From IMG/VR virus record IMGVR_UViG_3300015262_000017, positions 1 to 40,170 of that record: a stretch of DNA of 40,170 nucleotides. One strand, written 5' to 3'. The position numbers and the translations under genes are program-made. Below the pieces are notes generated by a model. It was given only the letters and a program-made list of their open reading frames with translations, was not told where the DNA came from and ran no database searches. This DNA comes from a virus. This document shows, piece by piece, positions 6,646 through 13,782 of this stretch (positions are counted from its first letter, which is position 1; the number at the start of each line of letters is the position of its first letter).

Positions 6646-6660
6646 AACGCGAAACGCATA
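6646..6660 (+). promoter_or_regulatory. operator copy D (PR start site)
   Basis: AACGCGAAACGCATA, centred 24 bp downstream of copy C. It lies across the predicted transcription start, between PR and the Cro-like ATG. Confidence 0.65.
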
Positions 6661-6668
6661 GGCTAGAC

Positions 6669-6902
6669 ATGGATCCGCGCACCTACTTCGAAAACTACGT
6701 GGCAAAGCACGACGGCCAGGCGGCTGCCGCGCGGCACCTCGGCATCCCGTACCAGACGATCGCCGCCGTGTGCAGCGGTCAACGCGGCATCGGCCACAAG
6801 CTCGCGCAACGCATGGTCGAAGCGGATCCCTCGCTCGACGCCAGCGTGCTCGTGTGGGTGCGTCCGCTGCGTGACGCGGCAGAGAAACAGAAAGCAGCTT
6901 GA
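6669..6902 (+). CDS. Cro-like / YdaS-type HTH regulator
   Basis: 77 aa. An HTH is seen in GQAAAARHLGIPYQTIAAVCSGQRGIGHKLAQRM, about residues 15-50, the layout of YdaS/Cro-type phage regulators. It is divergent from the repressor and the first gene after PR, the genetic position of cro. It should bind the same TACGCGAA operators and turn off the repressor and the early promoters. The ATG at 6669 lacks a strong Shine-Dalgarno sequence. Confidence 0.8.
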   Translation: MDPRTYFENYVAKHDGQAAAARHLGIPYQTIAAVCSGQRGIGHKLAQRMVEADPSLDASVLVWVRPLRDAAEKQKAA

Positions 6903-6910
6903 TTGCATGG

Positions 6911-6939
6911 GCCTGCCTGAAAGGGGTGGGCTTTTATTT
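6911..6939 (+). terminator. weak tR1-like terminator
   Basis: GCCTGCC - TGAAAGG - GGTGGGC followed by TTTTATTT: a 7-bp stem with two G-T pairs and a T-rich tail. It lies between the Cro-like and CII-like genes, exactly where lambda has tR1, so it may limit early rightward transcription. It is energetically modest. Confidence 0.45.
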
Positions 6940-6985
6940 GGCCTCAAGCATGACCTTCCACGCTATTCCATTCAGGGGGAATACG

Positions 6986-7396
6986 TTGAACAACGAACTG
7001 GAACTACTCGTGAAACGACCATTGCAAGCCGTACCCGAGACTGATTGGAAGTGGCGCAGCGAGGGAGCCGCGATCACTTCGATGATCGCCCGTAGTGGCC
7101 TGCAGGAAAAGACTGTAGCCATCGAATGCGGCATCGACGCCAGCACGTTGGCGAAGGTGAAGCAGGGCACCGCGCGGCCATCTGAGGAACACCTCAACGC
7201 GATGATGGACGCCACCGGCTCCGAGGCGTGGCTCTATTACTGGCTGATCAAGCGCGGCTATGACCCGCGCAGCTTGCGCCGGTTTGAATCCGAAATTGAG
7301 CAGAAGAACCGGGAACTGACCGAACGCCTTGCTCAGCTTGAGGCTGAGCGCGAGGTGGAGTTGCGCCTGTTCCGCCAACTGAGGGCAACAGCATGA
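6986..7396 (+). CDS. CII-like HTH transcription regulator (TTG start)
   Basis: 136 aa from TTG 6986, chosen because AGGGGGA lies 5 bases upstream. The frame is open back to 6899 with no better ribosome site. The HTH region is about 40-75 (LQEKTVAIECGIDASTLAKV then KQGTARPSEEHLNAM). The C-terminal third is a charged coiled coil (EIEQKNRELTERLAQLEAER) suited to oligomerisation. It is the second gene of the PR operon, the position of cII. Its role in the lysogeny decision is inferred. Confidence 0.65.
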   Translation: MNNELELLVKRPLQAVPETDWKWRSEGAAITSMIARSGLQEKTVAIECGIDASTLAKVKQGTARPSEEHLNAMMDATGSEAWLYYWLIKRGYDPRSLRRFESEIEQKNRELTERLAQLEAEREVELRLFRQLRATA

Positions 7397-7686
7397 ACGC
7401 CAAAGCCAAGATTCCGCCGCCCGTCATCGTCAGCAAAGACCTGACCGCCTACCGCCTTACCAAGAAGCATCAAGCCGTTCTGAAGCGCTGGGACGACATG
7501 AAGGCGTATCTGGCGCTAGCCAACAAGGCGCCTGAAGTCGTGCGCCTGAGTCTTGCTGACTACGCCGATATCAACGCCGCAATTTCCAACCAGTCGGACG
7601 GTAAGCGAAGCCTTGCGGACGTTCGCTACAAGGGCGTTCCGGTGCTGTCGATATCCGCATCTCCACAGATGCAGGCATTCGGATGA
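7393..7686 (+). CDS. hypothetical phage protein, 97 aa
   Basis: Not recognised. It begins MNAKAKIPPPVIVSKDLTAY, has a basic N-terminal half (RLTKKHQAVLKRW), and ends with a beta-like stretch (YKGVPVLSISASPQMQAFG). Both ends are joined to neighbours by 4-base overlaps. It is an early rightward operon gene; the charge suggests nucleic-acid contact but nothing more can be said. Confidence 0.65.
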   Translation: MNAKAKIPPPVIVSKDLTAYRLTKKHQAVLKRWDDMKAYLALANKAPEVVRLSLADYADINAAISNQSDGKRSLADVRYKGVPVLSISASPQMQAFG

Positions 7687-7898
7687 AATTCCATATCAGC
7701 AGTCCCGTGCACCTGGACGGCGAGATTGGCGTGCGCAGCGTCGTAGCGTGCCGCGTCAGCATCTCCGGCGCAGGTGGTTTCGACTACCGCCTGTTGCCTC
7801 CCACTGATGGCTGGGTTCATGGCTCGCGCCTAAAGACCGCCAAAGGCTATGGCGGAAACGCAGATGACGGCGAGAACCCGTTTCCGGAGGCCGCATGA
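7683..7898 (+). CDS. hypothetical phage protein, 71 aa
   Basis: It begins MKFHISSPVHLDGEIGVRSV. The first half predicts beta strands, and the C-terminal tail is glycine/acid rich (GYGGNADDGENPFPEAA). There is no known motif. It is coupled at both ends to neighbouring small genes by 4-base overlaps. Confidence 0.6.
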   Translation: MKFHISSPVHLDGEIGVRSVVACRVSISGAGGFDYRLLPPTDGWVHGSRLKTAKGYGGNADDGENPFPEAA

Positions 7899-8038
7899 AC
7901 ATCCACGACCACGGCGAGAACGATCCGCTGGAGTTCACCTTGGGCAGTTGGGCGCCGGTTGCCGCGGTGGTGAGGCGGGAGCTGGAAGAGCAAACGGGGC
8001 GGGTGCTCACGCAACTGCCGGACAACAGCAATGGATGA
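7895..8038 (+). CDS. small acidic hypothetical protein, 47 aa
   Basis: It begins MNIHDHGENDPLEFTLGSWA and ends LTQLPDNSNG. The ATG overlaps the preceding stop (ATGA), and its last bases overlap the start of the zinc-finger gene by 8. A helical core (VVRRELEEQTGRVL) is visible. It is kept because it fills the only gap in a gapless operon with matching codon use. Confidence 0.5.
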   Translation: MNIHDHGENDPLEFTLGSWAPVAAVVRRELEEQTGRVLTQLPDNSNG

Positions 8039-8225
8039 CCTCGACCGCGCCTCCGAAATCGAACAACTAGAGCGCGCCGCCGCACTCTCGCGCCACGCGG
8101 CCCGCCCGCAACCCGTGCTGCTGTGTGAAGCGTGTGAGGAAGTTCCTGCACACGTCACCACGTCGGGCACGCATTGGCGTTTCTGCGTTCCTTGTTCGGA
8201 AGAGTTTTTGCGGGGTGGGGTGTGA
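8031..8225 (+). CDS. TraR/DksA-type C4 zinc-finger protein
   Basis: 64 aa. The N-terminal acidic helix (MDDLDRASEIEQLERAAAL) is followed by a four-Cys finger, CEAC about 17 residues before CVPC. This is the compact layout of phage and plasmid TraR/DksA-like proteins, which bind the secondary channel of RNA polymerase and shift promoter use. It is shorter than DksA because it lacks the long coiled coil. It probably helps redirect host transcription early in infection. Confidence 0.75.
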   Translation: MDDLDRASEIEQLERAAALSRHAARPQPVLLCEACEEVPAHVTTSGTHWRFCVPCSEEFLRGGV

Positions 8226-8854
8226 ACATCATCGTTGCAGGCGAAGAGTCTGGCGTTACCCGCGATGCGTTCGCCGCGCTAGGCCACAACGCCTGGTCAT
8301 GCGACCTGAAGCCCTCGCGCTCGCCTGGTGGTCAGCACTGGCAGGGCAGTTGGCATGACGTGTACTGGCCCAGCTTTGACCTTGCCGTGATGCATCCTGA
8401 GTGCACGCACCTTGCCGTCAGTGGCGCCAAGCACTTCGCGGCGAAACGCGCGGATGGCAGGCAGCAGGCCGCGATTGCCGAGTTCATGTATCTGGCGAAT
8501 GCGCCGGCCTATGCTTCATGCGTCGAACAGCCCGTCGGCATCATGTCCACGCTATACCGCAAGCCGGATCAGATCGTGCAGCCGTGGATGTTCGGTCGCT
8601 GGGAGTCCAAGGCAACCTGTTACTGGCTGAAGAATCTGCCGCGCCTATCGGTGCTGTACCGCACGGTAGACGAGGCGCGCGAAGCGCTTGGTTTGCCTGC
8701 TGACGCAAAGCCAGAGCAGAAGGTGTGGAAGGCAGCGCCGACAAAAGACCCCGAGGTTCGCAGGGCTATCCGCTCCGAATCATTCCCCGAGATTGCCGCC
8801 GCGATGGCGATGCAGTGGGGCGGTCAGGTCGAGCGCTTGGCGGTGGCCGCATGA
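8222..8854 (+). CDS. DNA cytosine-5 methyltransferase-like protein (compact)
   Basis: 210 aa from GTG 8222 (GTGA overlap with the zinc-finger stop). IIVAGEESGVTRDAF resembles motif I, though the usual FxGxG is altered. SCDLKPS may be motif II. HPECTHLAVSG resembles the motif IV PC loop with C61 as candidate nucleophile, and VEQP is in the place of the ENV motif. The protein is much shorter than usual C5-methyltransferases and shows no target-recognition domain. It could be a minimal methylase that masks phage DNA, or a catalytically changed relative. No partner nuclease is adjacent. Its last 31 bases overlap an opposite-strand gene. Confidence 0.6.
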   Translation: MNIIVAGEESGVTRDAFAALGHNAWSCDLKPSRSPGGQHWQGSWHDVYWPSFDLAVMHPECTHLAVSGAKHFAAKRADGRQQAAIAEFMYLANAPAYASCVEQPVGIMSTLYRKPDQIVQPWMFGRWESKATCYWLKNLPRLSVLYRTVDEAREALGLPADAKPEQKVWKAAPTKDPEVRRAIRSESFPEIAAAMAMQWGGQVERLAVAA

Positions 8855-9012
8855 ACCAGCGCAGCAGTAACCGCCGCCGTCACGCCGCCGTGCTTATCGA
8901 CCAGCTTGTCGAGGGCCGCAATAGCCGCAGGATCGCGCAACACAACGGCGATCTGGCGGCCACGGGCAACGCTGGCGGCTTGGCGCTCGGCGCCGGTCTT
9001 GGGTTTGGTCAC
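8824..9012 (-). CDS. ribbon-helix-helix DNA-binding protein, 62 aa
   Basis: From GTG 9012 (GTGA overlap with its upstream partner). The sequence MTKPKTGAERQAASVARGRQ leads into a predicted strand (IAVVLRDP) and two helices (AAIAALDKLVDKHGG and TAAVTAALVHAA), the MetJ/Arc pattern. It is transcribed against the surrounding operon and tail-to-tail with the methyltransferase, overlapping it by 31 bases. It probably represses its own promoter through the nearby perfect palindrome (inference). Confidence 0.65.
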   Translation of the reverse strand: MTKPKTGAERQAASVARGRQIAVVLRDPAAIAALDKLVDKHGGVTAAVTAALVHAATAKRST

Positions 9013-9281
9013 AGAACGCCGCCAGCCGCAAAGCGCGCCAGCGCCTCCACTGCCTGCCATCCCGGCATCGGACCAGCCAGCACGACCACATCATTGGAGC
9101 GCCCCTTGCGAGGGATGGACTGGACGATGGTGAACTGCCCGTCCTTGACGCGCGTGGCGATGTGCGGGTCGCGCTTCCGCGCCGCTAGCGTGGTGAGGAC
9201 GATGGTCGGCGTCGCTGGGTTGGCGATGGCCCGAGCGTTCGCGGCTTCGATTGCCGCTCTGTATTCGGTTTCGTTGCTCAT
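9009..9281 (-). CDS. hypothetical protein of the reversed cassette, 90 aa
   Basis: It begins MSNETEYRAAIEAANARAIA, then has TIVLTTLAARKRDPHIATRV and a C-terminal VVVLAGPMPGWQAVEALARF. It looks like a small alpha/beta protein and is not recognised. GGAG lies 7 bases before the ATG. It is the first gene of a two-gene minus-strand cassette with its own promoter, followed by the ribbon-helix-helix gene. Toxin-antitoxin, exclusion or regulator roles are open. Confidence 0.65.
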   Translation of the reverse strand: MSNETEYRAAIEAANARAIANPATPTIVLTTLAARKRDPHIATRVKDGQFTIVQSIPRKGRSNDVVVLAGPMPGWQAVEALARFAAGGVL

Positions 9282-9320
9282 CTCGCATCTCCGCAGCGGG
9301 CCAATCCCGCCGATGTGTGA

Positions 9321-9349
9321 ATCCTATATTGTCACTAGTGACGTGTCAA
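9321..9349 (-). promoter_or_regulatory. promoter of the reversed cassette
   Basis: On the minus strand, -35 TTGACA (9349-9344) is perfect, the spacer is 17 bases and -10 is TAGGAT (9326-9321). It drives the two minus-strand genes against the direction of the PR operon. The spacer holds a perfect palindrome. Confidence 0.75.
9331..9342. promoter_or_regulatory. perfect 12-bp palindromic operator
   Basis: GTCACTAGTGAC is identical on both strands and lies inside the spacer of the reversed cassette promoter, so a bound dimer would block transcription. The ribbon-helix-helix protein encoded by the cassette is the natural candidate ligand. Confidence 0.6.
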
Positions 9350-9371
9350 CACCTTTCGCACGGATCGCCGC

Positions 9372-9845
9372 ATGAGCGCCATCCCCGCGCCCCTGGACAA
9401 GCTGCGCGACGCTTGCGTGCCGTTCACGCTTGAAGAGCTTGCAGCTACGAAATTCACCAGCGATGGCGATTACCGCCGCGGGTACTCACATGGCTATCAG
9501 GACGCCATGCGGGACATGCGAGACATCATGCTCCGTCGCGGATACAGCCGGCCGAGAGAGGCGTGGAACATCCTGGCCCGCTTCTATGACCTGGTGATCT
9601 TGCCGTGGCGATCGTCTGACTTGAAGCGCTTGATTGATCCGCCTCGCATGGCGCTTCCTGATTCGTGGCTCACCGTGCGCAAGCGCGTATTCGAGCGAGA
9701 CGGAAATGCCTGCGTTCAATGCGGCAACGTCGACGGACTCGAGTGCGATCACATCCGCGAAGTCCGCCGAGGTGGCAGGCCTGAAATGGACAACCTGCGC
9801 ACGCTGTGCGGAGCCTGTCACCGCGCGCGCAAAGGTGAAGCATGA
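9372..9845 (+). CDS. HNH endonuclease family protein
   Basis: 157 aa. The C-terminal HNH domain (about 98-150) shows CVQC (C114, C117), CDHIREV (D126, H127), N141 and CGACH (C146, C149), a complete zinc-stabilised HNH. The N-terminal 90 residues are unlike a known domain and include a Tyr/Arg/Asp-rich helix (RRGYSHGYQDAMRDMRDI). It is coupled to the primase-helicase by a 4-base overlap, so a replication or recombination role is more likely than free homing, but homing cannot be excluded. Confidence 0.8.
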   Translation: MSAIPAPLDKLRDACVPFTLEELAATKFTSDGDYRRGYSHGYQDAMRDMRDIMLRRGYSRPREAWNILARFYDLVILPWRSSDLKRLIDPPRMALPDSWLTVRKRVFERDGNACVQCGNVDGLECDHIREVRRGGRPEMDNLRTLCGACHRARKGEA

Positions 9846-12055
9846 CCCTAGACCACGCCCTCCGCTACGCCAGCATGGGCTGGGCCGTGCTGCCGCTGCA
9901 CGCCATGAAGGCCGGCAACTGCACCTGCGGCAAAGCGGACTGCAAGAGCCCGGGCAAGCATCCGATCAATGACCTGGTGCCGCATGGCGTGCACGATGCC
10001 AGCAAGGACGCGGCCCGCATCACCGAATGGTTTACCCGGGTGCCGCACGCGAACGTCGGCATCGCCACCGGTGCGCCCTCGGGCTTCGACGCCCTGGACG
10101 TGGATCCGCGCAATGGTGGTGATGACACCCTGGCCGACATCGAGCGCAAACAGGGCAAGTTGCCCGATACCGCGCTCGCGCTGACCGGCGGCGGTGGCTA
10201 TCACTACCTGTTCAAGCACGACGGCAGCCGCTTGCGCTCGCCCGGGCGCGGCATCGACGTCAAGTCGACTGGCGGTTACATCGTGGTCGAGCCGTCGAAC
10301 CATTCCACCGGCGGCACCTACGCATGGGAAGGCAGCGCCGACCCGACCGAAGGCTATGCAATCGCCGACGCGCCGGCCTGGTTGCACCTGCCCGCTGTCG
10401 CGAAAGCGCAGGCCGTTTCCGGCACCGGCTACCTGGACCCGCAGCGCATCGCTGACCTGCAGGCCGCACTTGGGGCCCTGGACGCATCTGACTACGCGCA
10501 GTGGATCGCCGTCGGTCAGGCGTTGCATTCGACCGAGGCGCCGCAGGCGTTCGAGCTGTGGGATGCATGGAGCCAGACGGCGCCGAATTACGACAACAGC
10601 ACATCGGCCAAGTGGAAAACGTTCAGGGCCAATGGACCGTTGCACGTCGAGAGCATCTTCACCTGGGCGCATGACGCCGGATGGTCGGGCGATGCTCCCC
10701 GGGTTGCTGCGCCGGCAAGCAACGTCATCGCCTTCATGCAGGCCGATTCCGCTACGCCGTCTCACCTCCTGCGACTGCCCGGGGTACTGGGGGCGGTGGT
10801 CGACCTGTACAACCGAACCGCGCCCAAGCCACAACCGCAGTTCGCCGTGCAAGCCGCGCTTGCCCTGGGTGCCGTGGTGCTTGGCCGGCGCTACAAGACC
10901 ACGCGCGAGAACTGGTCGCCGCTGTACCTGGTCAACGTGGGCAAGTCGGCCACCGGCAAGGAACACCCGCGCACCATCATTGAAGCCTGCCTTGACGCGG
11001 CGCAGCTTGGTCACCTGATCGGCCCGGCCGGTTACACGTCCGACTCGGCGGTGTTCTCGGCGCTTTATCACCAGCCGGCACACATCACGATCATTGACGA
11101 GCTCGGCGACCTGTTGGGAAACGCGCAGGCACAGGGCAATTTCCACAAGCGCCAGGCCGTGACCGAGCTGGTCAAGTGCTGGGGGCTTCCGCACGGCACG
11201 TTGCGCCCGCAAGGCTATTCGACCATGAGTCTGACGGCCGTACAGCGCTCCGAGGCGACCGCGCGACTGATCCAGCGCCCATCCCTATCCATGCTCGGCA
11301 TGACCACGCCCAAGACGTTCTATGGCGCCCTGACCGAGCAGAGCATCGAGGGCGGCTTCCTGAACCGCCTGCTGATCGTCGAGAGTCACATCGGCCGGCA
11401 GCTATCCCGTGTCGCGGATCCGCTAGACGTGCCCGATAGCATCATCGAGTGGTGCCGGGCCGCCCGGGCTGGCCAGCAAGGCAACCTGACCGGCCTGGAC
11501 CTGGCCGCGGATCAAGTTCCCGTGCCCCGGGTAATCGACTTCCTGCCCGAAGCCCGGGCCGCGTTCCGTGCCTATGAGTCGGCCTGTCTGAAGTCGATGG
11601 ACCAGCTTGAGCCCGAAGGTCTGGCGGAAATGGAGGGGCGCAGCCTGGAAAAGGCGTTGCGCATTGCCATGTCCCTGGCCGTTTCAGACAACGTGACGAC
11701 GCCGTTCATCCGCCTTGAGCACGCCGAGTGGGCGATCGCCTACGTGACGCACTACACGGCGCAGACGATCGAGGCGGTGCGCAAGCACATGCACGGCAGC
11801 CAGTTTGCGCAGTGGCGGGCGGCCGTTCTGGAAATCATCCAGAAGCGTGGGCCGCGTGGCCAGACCGAGCGCGACCTGGCGAAATCCTCGCGGATGTACG
11901 CCGGCATGGAACCGCGGATCCGCAAAGCCGTCATGGACAGTCTGAAGTCTGACGGCCTGGTCGAGTTCGTCGACATGGGCGGTGGATATGGCGGAAGGGG
12001 AAAGCGTCGACTTGCCTGGATTGCACTGCAGCCGGAGCAAGACGATGCGGCTTGA
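9842..12055 (+). CDS. prim-pol primase/polymerase fused to helicase-type ATPase
   Basis: 737 aa replication protein. The prim-pol domain is at about 1-165, with catalytic DVD (86-88), H121 in GGGGYHYLF and D139 in GIDVKS. A PriCT-2-like linker spans about 202-275. The ATPase domain has GKSATGK (367-373) and Walker B ITIIDE (415-420). The C-terminal part resembles YfjI/DUF3987-type helicases and ends in a basic winged-helix-like segment (about 650-735). It should make primers and unwind at the adjacent iteron-like origin (12056-12321). It is the main replication initiator candidate. Confidence 0.85.
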   Translation: MTLDHALRYASMGWAVLPLHAMKAGNCTCGKADCKSPGKHPINDLVPHGVHDASKDAARITEWFTRVPHANVGIATGAPSGFDALDVDPRNGGDDTLADIERKQGKLPDTALALTGGGGYHYLFKHDGSRLRSPGRGIDVKSTGGYIVVEPSNHSTGGTYAWEGSADPTEGYAIADAPAWLHLPAVAKAQAVSGTGYLDPQRIADLQAALGALDASDYAQWIAVGQALHSTEAPQAFELWDAWSQTAPNYDNSTSAKWKTFRANGPLHVESIFTWAHDAGWSGDAPRVAAPASNVIAFMQADSATPSHLLRLPGVLGAVVDLYNRTAPKPQPQFAVQAALALGAVVLGRRYKTTRENWSPLYLVNVGKSATGKEHPRTIIEACLDAAQLGHLIGPAGYTSDSAVFSALYHQPAHITIIDELGDLLGNAQAQGNFHKRQAVTELVKCWGLPHGTLRPQGYSTMSLTAVQRSEATARLIQRPSLSMLGMTTPKTFYGALTEQSIEGGFLNRLLIVESHIGRQLSRVADPLDVPDSIIEWCRAARAGQQGNLTGLDLAADQVPVPRVIDFLPEARAAFRAYESACLKSMDQLEPEGLAEMEGRSLEKALRIAMSLAVSDNVTTPFIRLEHAEWAIAYVTHYTAQTIEAVRKHMHGSQFAQWRAAVLEIIQKRGPRGQTERDLAKSSRMYAGMEPRIRKAVMDSLKSDGLVEFVDMGGGYGGRGKRRLAWIALQPEQDDAA

Positions 12056-12321
12056 TTGGTTATCGCCGACAAAGTCGCCGCACCCTTTGTACCCGGCTAT
12101 AACCGTTGGGAGAGTAGGGCTTGAGGCTGATCGCCGACAAAATTCCGTAAAGGATTATTTTTCCCGAAAGAGGGGCTATACGTGAAGAATCTCTATATAA
12201 AGAATATATATATATATTGTAGTCAATCAAGCTCTAGCCCTAGTGCTGCAACGGTTTTAATCGCCGCATCGCATGTACCCAATTTGTCGGCGGTGATTCT
12301 CCCTGCTGTGAGGGTCAGCCG
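12056..12321. other. probable replication origin region (iterons plus AT-rich tract)
   Basis: No gene is seen. It contains two direct copies of ATCGCCGACAAA (12062-12073 and 12130-12141) and an inverted 10-base copy (12283-12292). There is also an inverted pair AACCGTTG (12101-12108) / CAACGGTT (12249-12256). An almost pure A/T stretch runs from about 12191 to 12220, in an otherwise GC-rich genome. Iterons flanking an AT-rich melting region directly after the primase-helicase gene are typical of phage origins. Function is inferred from architecture only. Confidence 0.6.
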
Positions 12322-12717
12322 ATGACCGGGTGTCCGCTCGAGGACCTTGAGCAGGAGCTGGTGATCCGCTGGTCGATCGGTCAGGCCGACACCTGGCCCG
12401 AGCTGGCGTTGCTTTATCACCCGGCGAACGGCGGCAAGCGGAGCAAGCGCGAGGCGGCCAAGTTCAAGCGGATGGGCGTCAAACCCGGCGTGCCGGATCT
12501 GCACCTGCCGATCGCCCGCGGTGGTTTCCACGGCCTGTACGTCGAAATGAAGCGCATGGACGGCGGGCGGGTGTCGAGCGAGCAGAAGGTATGGCTGGCC
12601 GCACTGCACGCGGCTGGGCATTGCGTGGCGGTGTGTGAGGGGCATGAGCAGGCCATTGCCGTGCTGCGTGATTACTTGGCGGCCGATGGCTGCGAACAGA
12701 TGGGGGAAGCGGCGTGA
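12322..12717 (+). CDS. VRR-NUC domain nuclease
   Basis: 131 aa, the length of a stand-alone VRR-NUC. GVPDLHLP (D59) and LYVEMK (E75, K77) form the PD-(D/E)XK core, preceded by the typical Gly/Lys-rich run (HPANGGKRSKREAAKFKRMG). The family cuts branched DNA such as Holliday junctions and is frequent in phage replication modules. It follows the origin and is coupled to the next gene by GTGA. Confidence 0.85.
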   Translation: MTGCPLEDLEQELVIRWSIGQADTWPELALLYHPANGGKRSKREAAKFKRMGVKPGVPDLHLPIARGGFHGLYVEMKRMDGGRVSSEQKVWLAALHAAGHCVAVCEGHEQAIAVLRDYLAADGCEQMGEAA

Positions 12718-12929
12718 GCAAGGTTTCGTTTCGATGCACGATTCACGACGTAGACGTTTCCATCGAATGGCGTCAAGAGAAGCCAGAGAACGCCTACGCC
12801 GCATGCCCTTTGTGCGCCACAGAAGATGCCGCAAGGTTCAGGACTGAGGCTCGCACGCTGCGCATTCAGCGCGACGCCATGTTGCAAATGATCGACCTCG
12901 CCAAAAGCCTGCAGGAGCTTTCCGCATGA
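12714..12929 (+). CDS. small Cys/His zinc-binding-like protein, 71 aa (GTG start)
   Basis: MSKVSFRCTIHDVDVSIEW begins the protein; C8/H11 and the CPLC pair (C31, C34) could form a zinc ribbon. The C-terminal half is a charged helix (RTEARTLRIQRDAMLQMIDL). There is no recognised family. Its GTG overlaps the VRR-NUC stop and its stop overlaps the next ATG. Confidence 0.6.
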   Translation: MSKVSFRCTIHDVDVSIEWRQEKPENAYAACPLCATEDAARFRTEARTLRIQRDAMLQMIDLAKSLQELSA

Positions 12930-13405
12930 CGACTTTCGAACCCCGCAGCCGCCCGACCTTCCGCGAGCGCGTGCTCGCCCTGGCCGGTCATGGCACGTTC
13001 CGCGAGCCGGCGAGCGGCAGCAGCGAACAGCGGCAGATCCCGACCGATCACCTCATCGCCGCGGCCCTGAGCTTTGGCCGGCGCAACCCGCGCGACATCG
13101 GGCCGGACATCGCCATCGACATGGCGACCGGCCGCCCGGGGCACTACCTGCGGGTGTGCGAGTGGGCTGGGCGCGCTGTGGCGGGCGACAGAGGGGCGCC
13201 GGCACGTCGGGCTAAGCCCTGGGCTGCCCACATCGCCGTGGCGGCGTACAACGCGCTCGTTCGCGGTTACGCTGTTCCCGCTGCACCCGATGGCTGCCGC
13301 GATGACGATTGGGCCGAGCTAGTGCTGTTCGCGTGCCTGTTGCTGGAATACGCGGCCGAGGATGCGCTAGCGTTGGCGGGGCGTAGGCATCGGAGGGTGG
13401 CGTGA
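12926..13405 (+). CDS. hypothetical protein, possible late regulator, 159 aa
   Basis: Not recognised. It begins MTTFEPRSRPTFRERVLALA and contains two rather hydrophobic helical stretches (AKPWAAHIAVAAYNALVRGY and WAELVLFACLLLEYAAEDAL) with a basic C-terminus. By position, at the end of the early DNA genes and just before a small membrane gene and a terminator, it sits where antitermination Q-type proteins are found. No sequence motif confirms that. Confidence 0.6.
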   Translation: MTTFEPRSRPTFRERVLALAGHGTFREPASGSSEQRQIPTDHLIAAALSFGRRNPRDIGPDIAIDMATGRPGHYLRVCEWAGRAVAGDRGAPARRAKPWAAHIAVAAYNALVRGYAVPAAPDGCRDDDWAELVLFACLLLEYAAEDALALAGRRHRRVA

Positions 13406-13566
13406 TGAAAAGGGTACTTGGTGCCGTGCTCTTTGGGGTTCCTGTGCTCGCTCTCGTCGCTGCGTCTGCGTACGTCAATGGGCTATGGGTTACTGTGTTC
13501 ATCTGGACAACGGCGATTGTCCTGACTGCTATGATCGCGACCGGCATCAAGCTGCTCGTCGACTGA
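13405..13566 (+). CDS. 53-aa two-span membrane protein
   Basis: It begins MKRVLGAVLFGVPVLALVAA and ends TGIKLLVD. Two hydrophobic segments (about 4-22 and 28-50) are separated by a short turn with Asn-Gly. The ATG overlaps the upstream TGA by one base (TGATG). It lies away from the main lysis genes, so holin or antiholin activity is possible but unproven. Confidence 0.6.
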   Translation: MKRVLGAVLFGVPVLALVAASAYVNGLWVTVFIWTTAIVLTAMIATGIKLLVD

Positions 13567-13782
13567 CTTGACTTCATCCCGCACCCTGCCATCCTTGCCC
13601 ATGATGCGATAGTTTTGTTTTATGCGCCGGGCGTGATCCCGGTCATGCAGCACAGGTTCCGTATGGTTCGCTAGCTGCACCTGTTTTGAGCCCGGCCTAG
13701 CGCCGGGCTTTTCTTTTGAGCCGGCCGACGCCAAGGCGCCGCAGCAGCCGCAAGGCTCGCCGGACTTATTCGAGACCACGAC
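13567..13782. other. intergenic region with repeated element and terminator
   Basis: 216 bases without a gene having a start codon. It holds a copy of the TTGACTTCATCC element (13568-13617), a small hairpin CCGGG/CCCGG (13627-13642) and the rightward terminator at 13689-13717. From about 13718 a stretch reads like the C-terminus of a protein in frame with a TGA that overlaps the next ATG, but it has no usable start. It is the probable late-control boundary between the early and late halves. Confidence 0.5.
13689..13717 (+). terminator. rho-independent terminator
   Basis: AGCCCGGC - CTAGC - GCCGGGCT with a TTTTCTTTT tail: an 8-bp perfect stem and a T-rich run. It ends the early rightward operon. 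If a Q-like antiterminator exists, this is where it would act. Confidence 0.85.

Noticed and set aside
8851-9375. plus-strand frames after the methyltransferase gene
   Set aside because: The minus strand here has a consensus promoter, coupled genes and a ribbon-helix-helix pattern; the plus-strand frames are Ala/Arg-rich shadows despite an ATGA overlap at 8851.
9848-11212. 454-residue minus-strand frame
   Set aside because: Antisense to the prim-pol domain; no motif and biased composition.
13405-13566. main holin
   Set aside because: The gene at 16308-16511 is directly coupled to the endolysin and fits better; this two-span protein is left as unknown.
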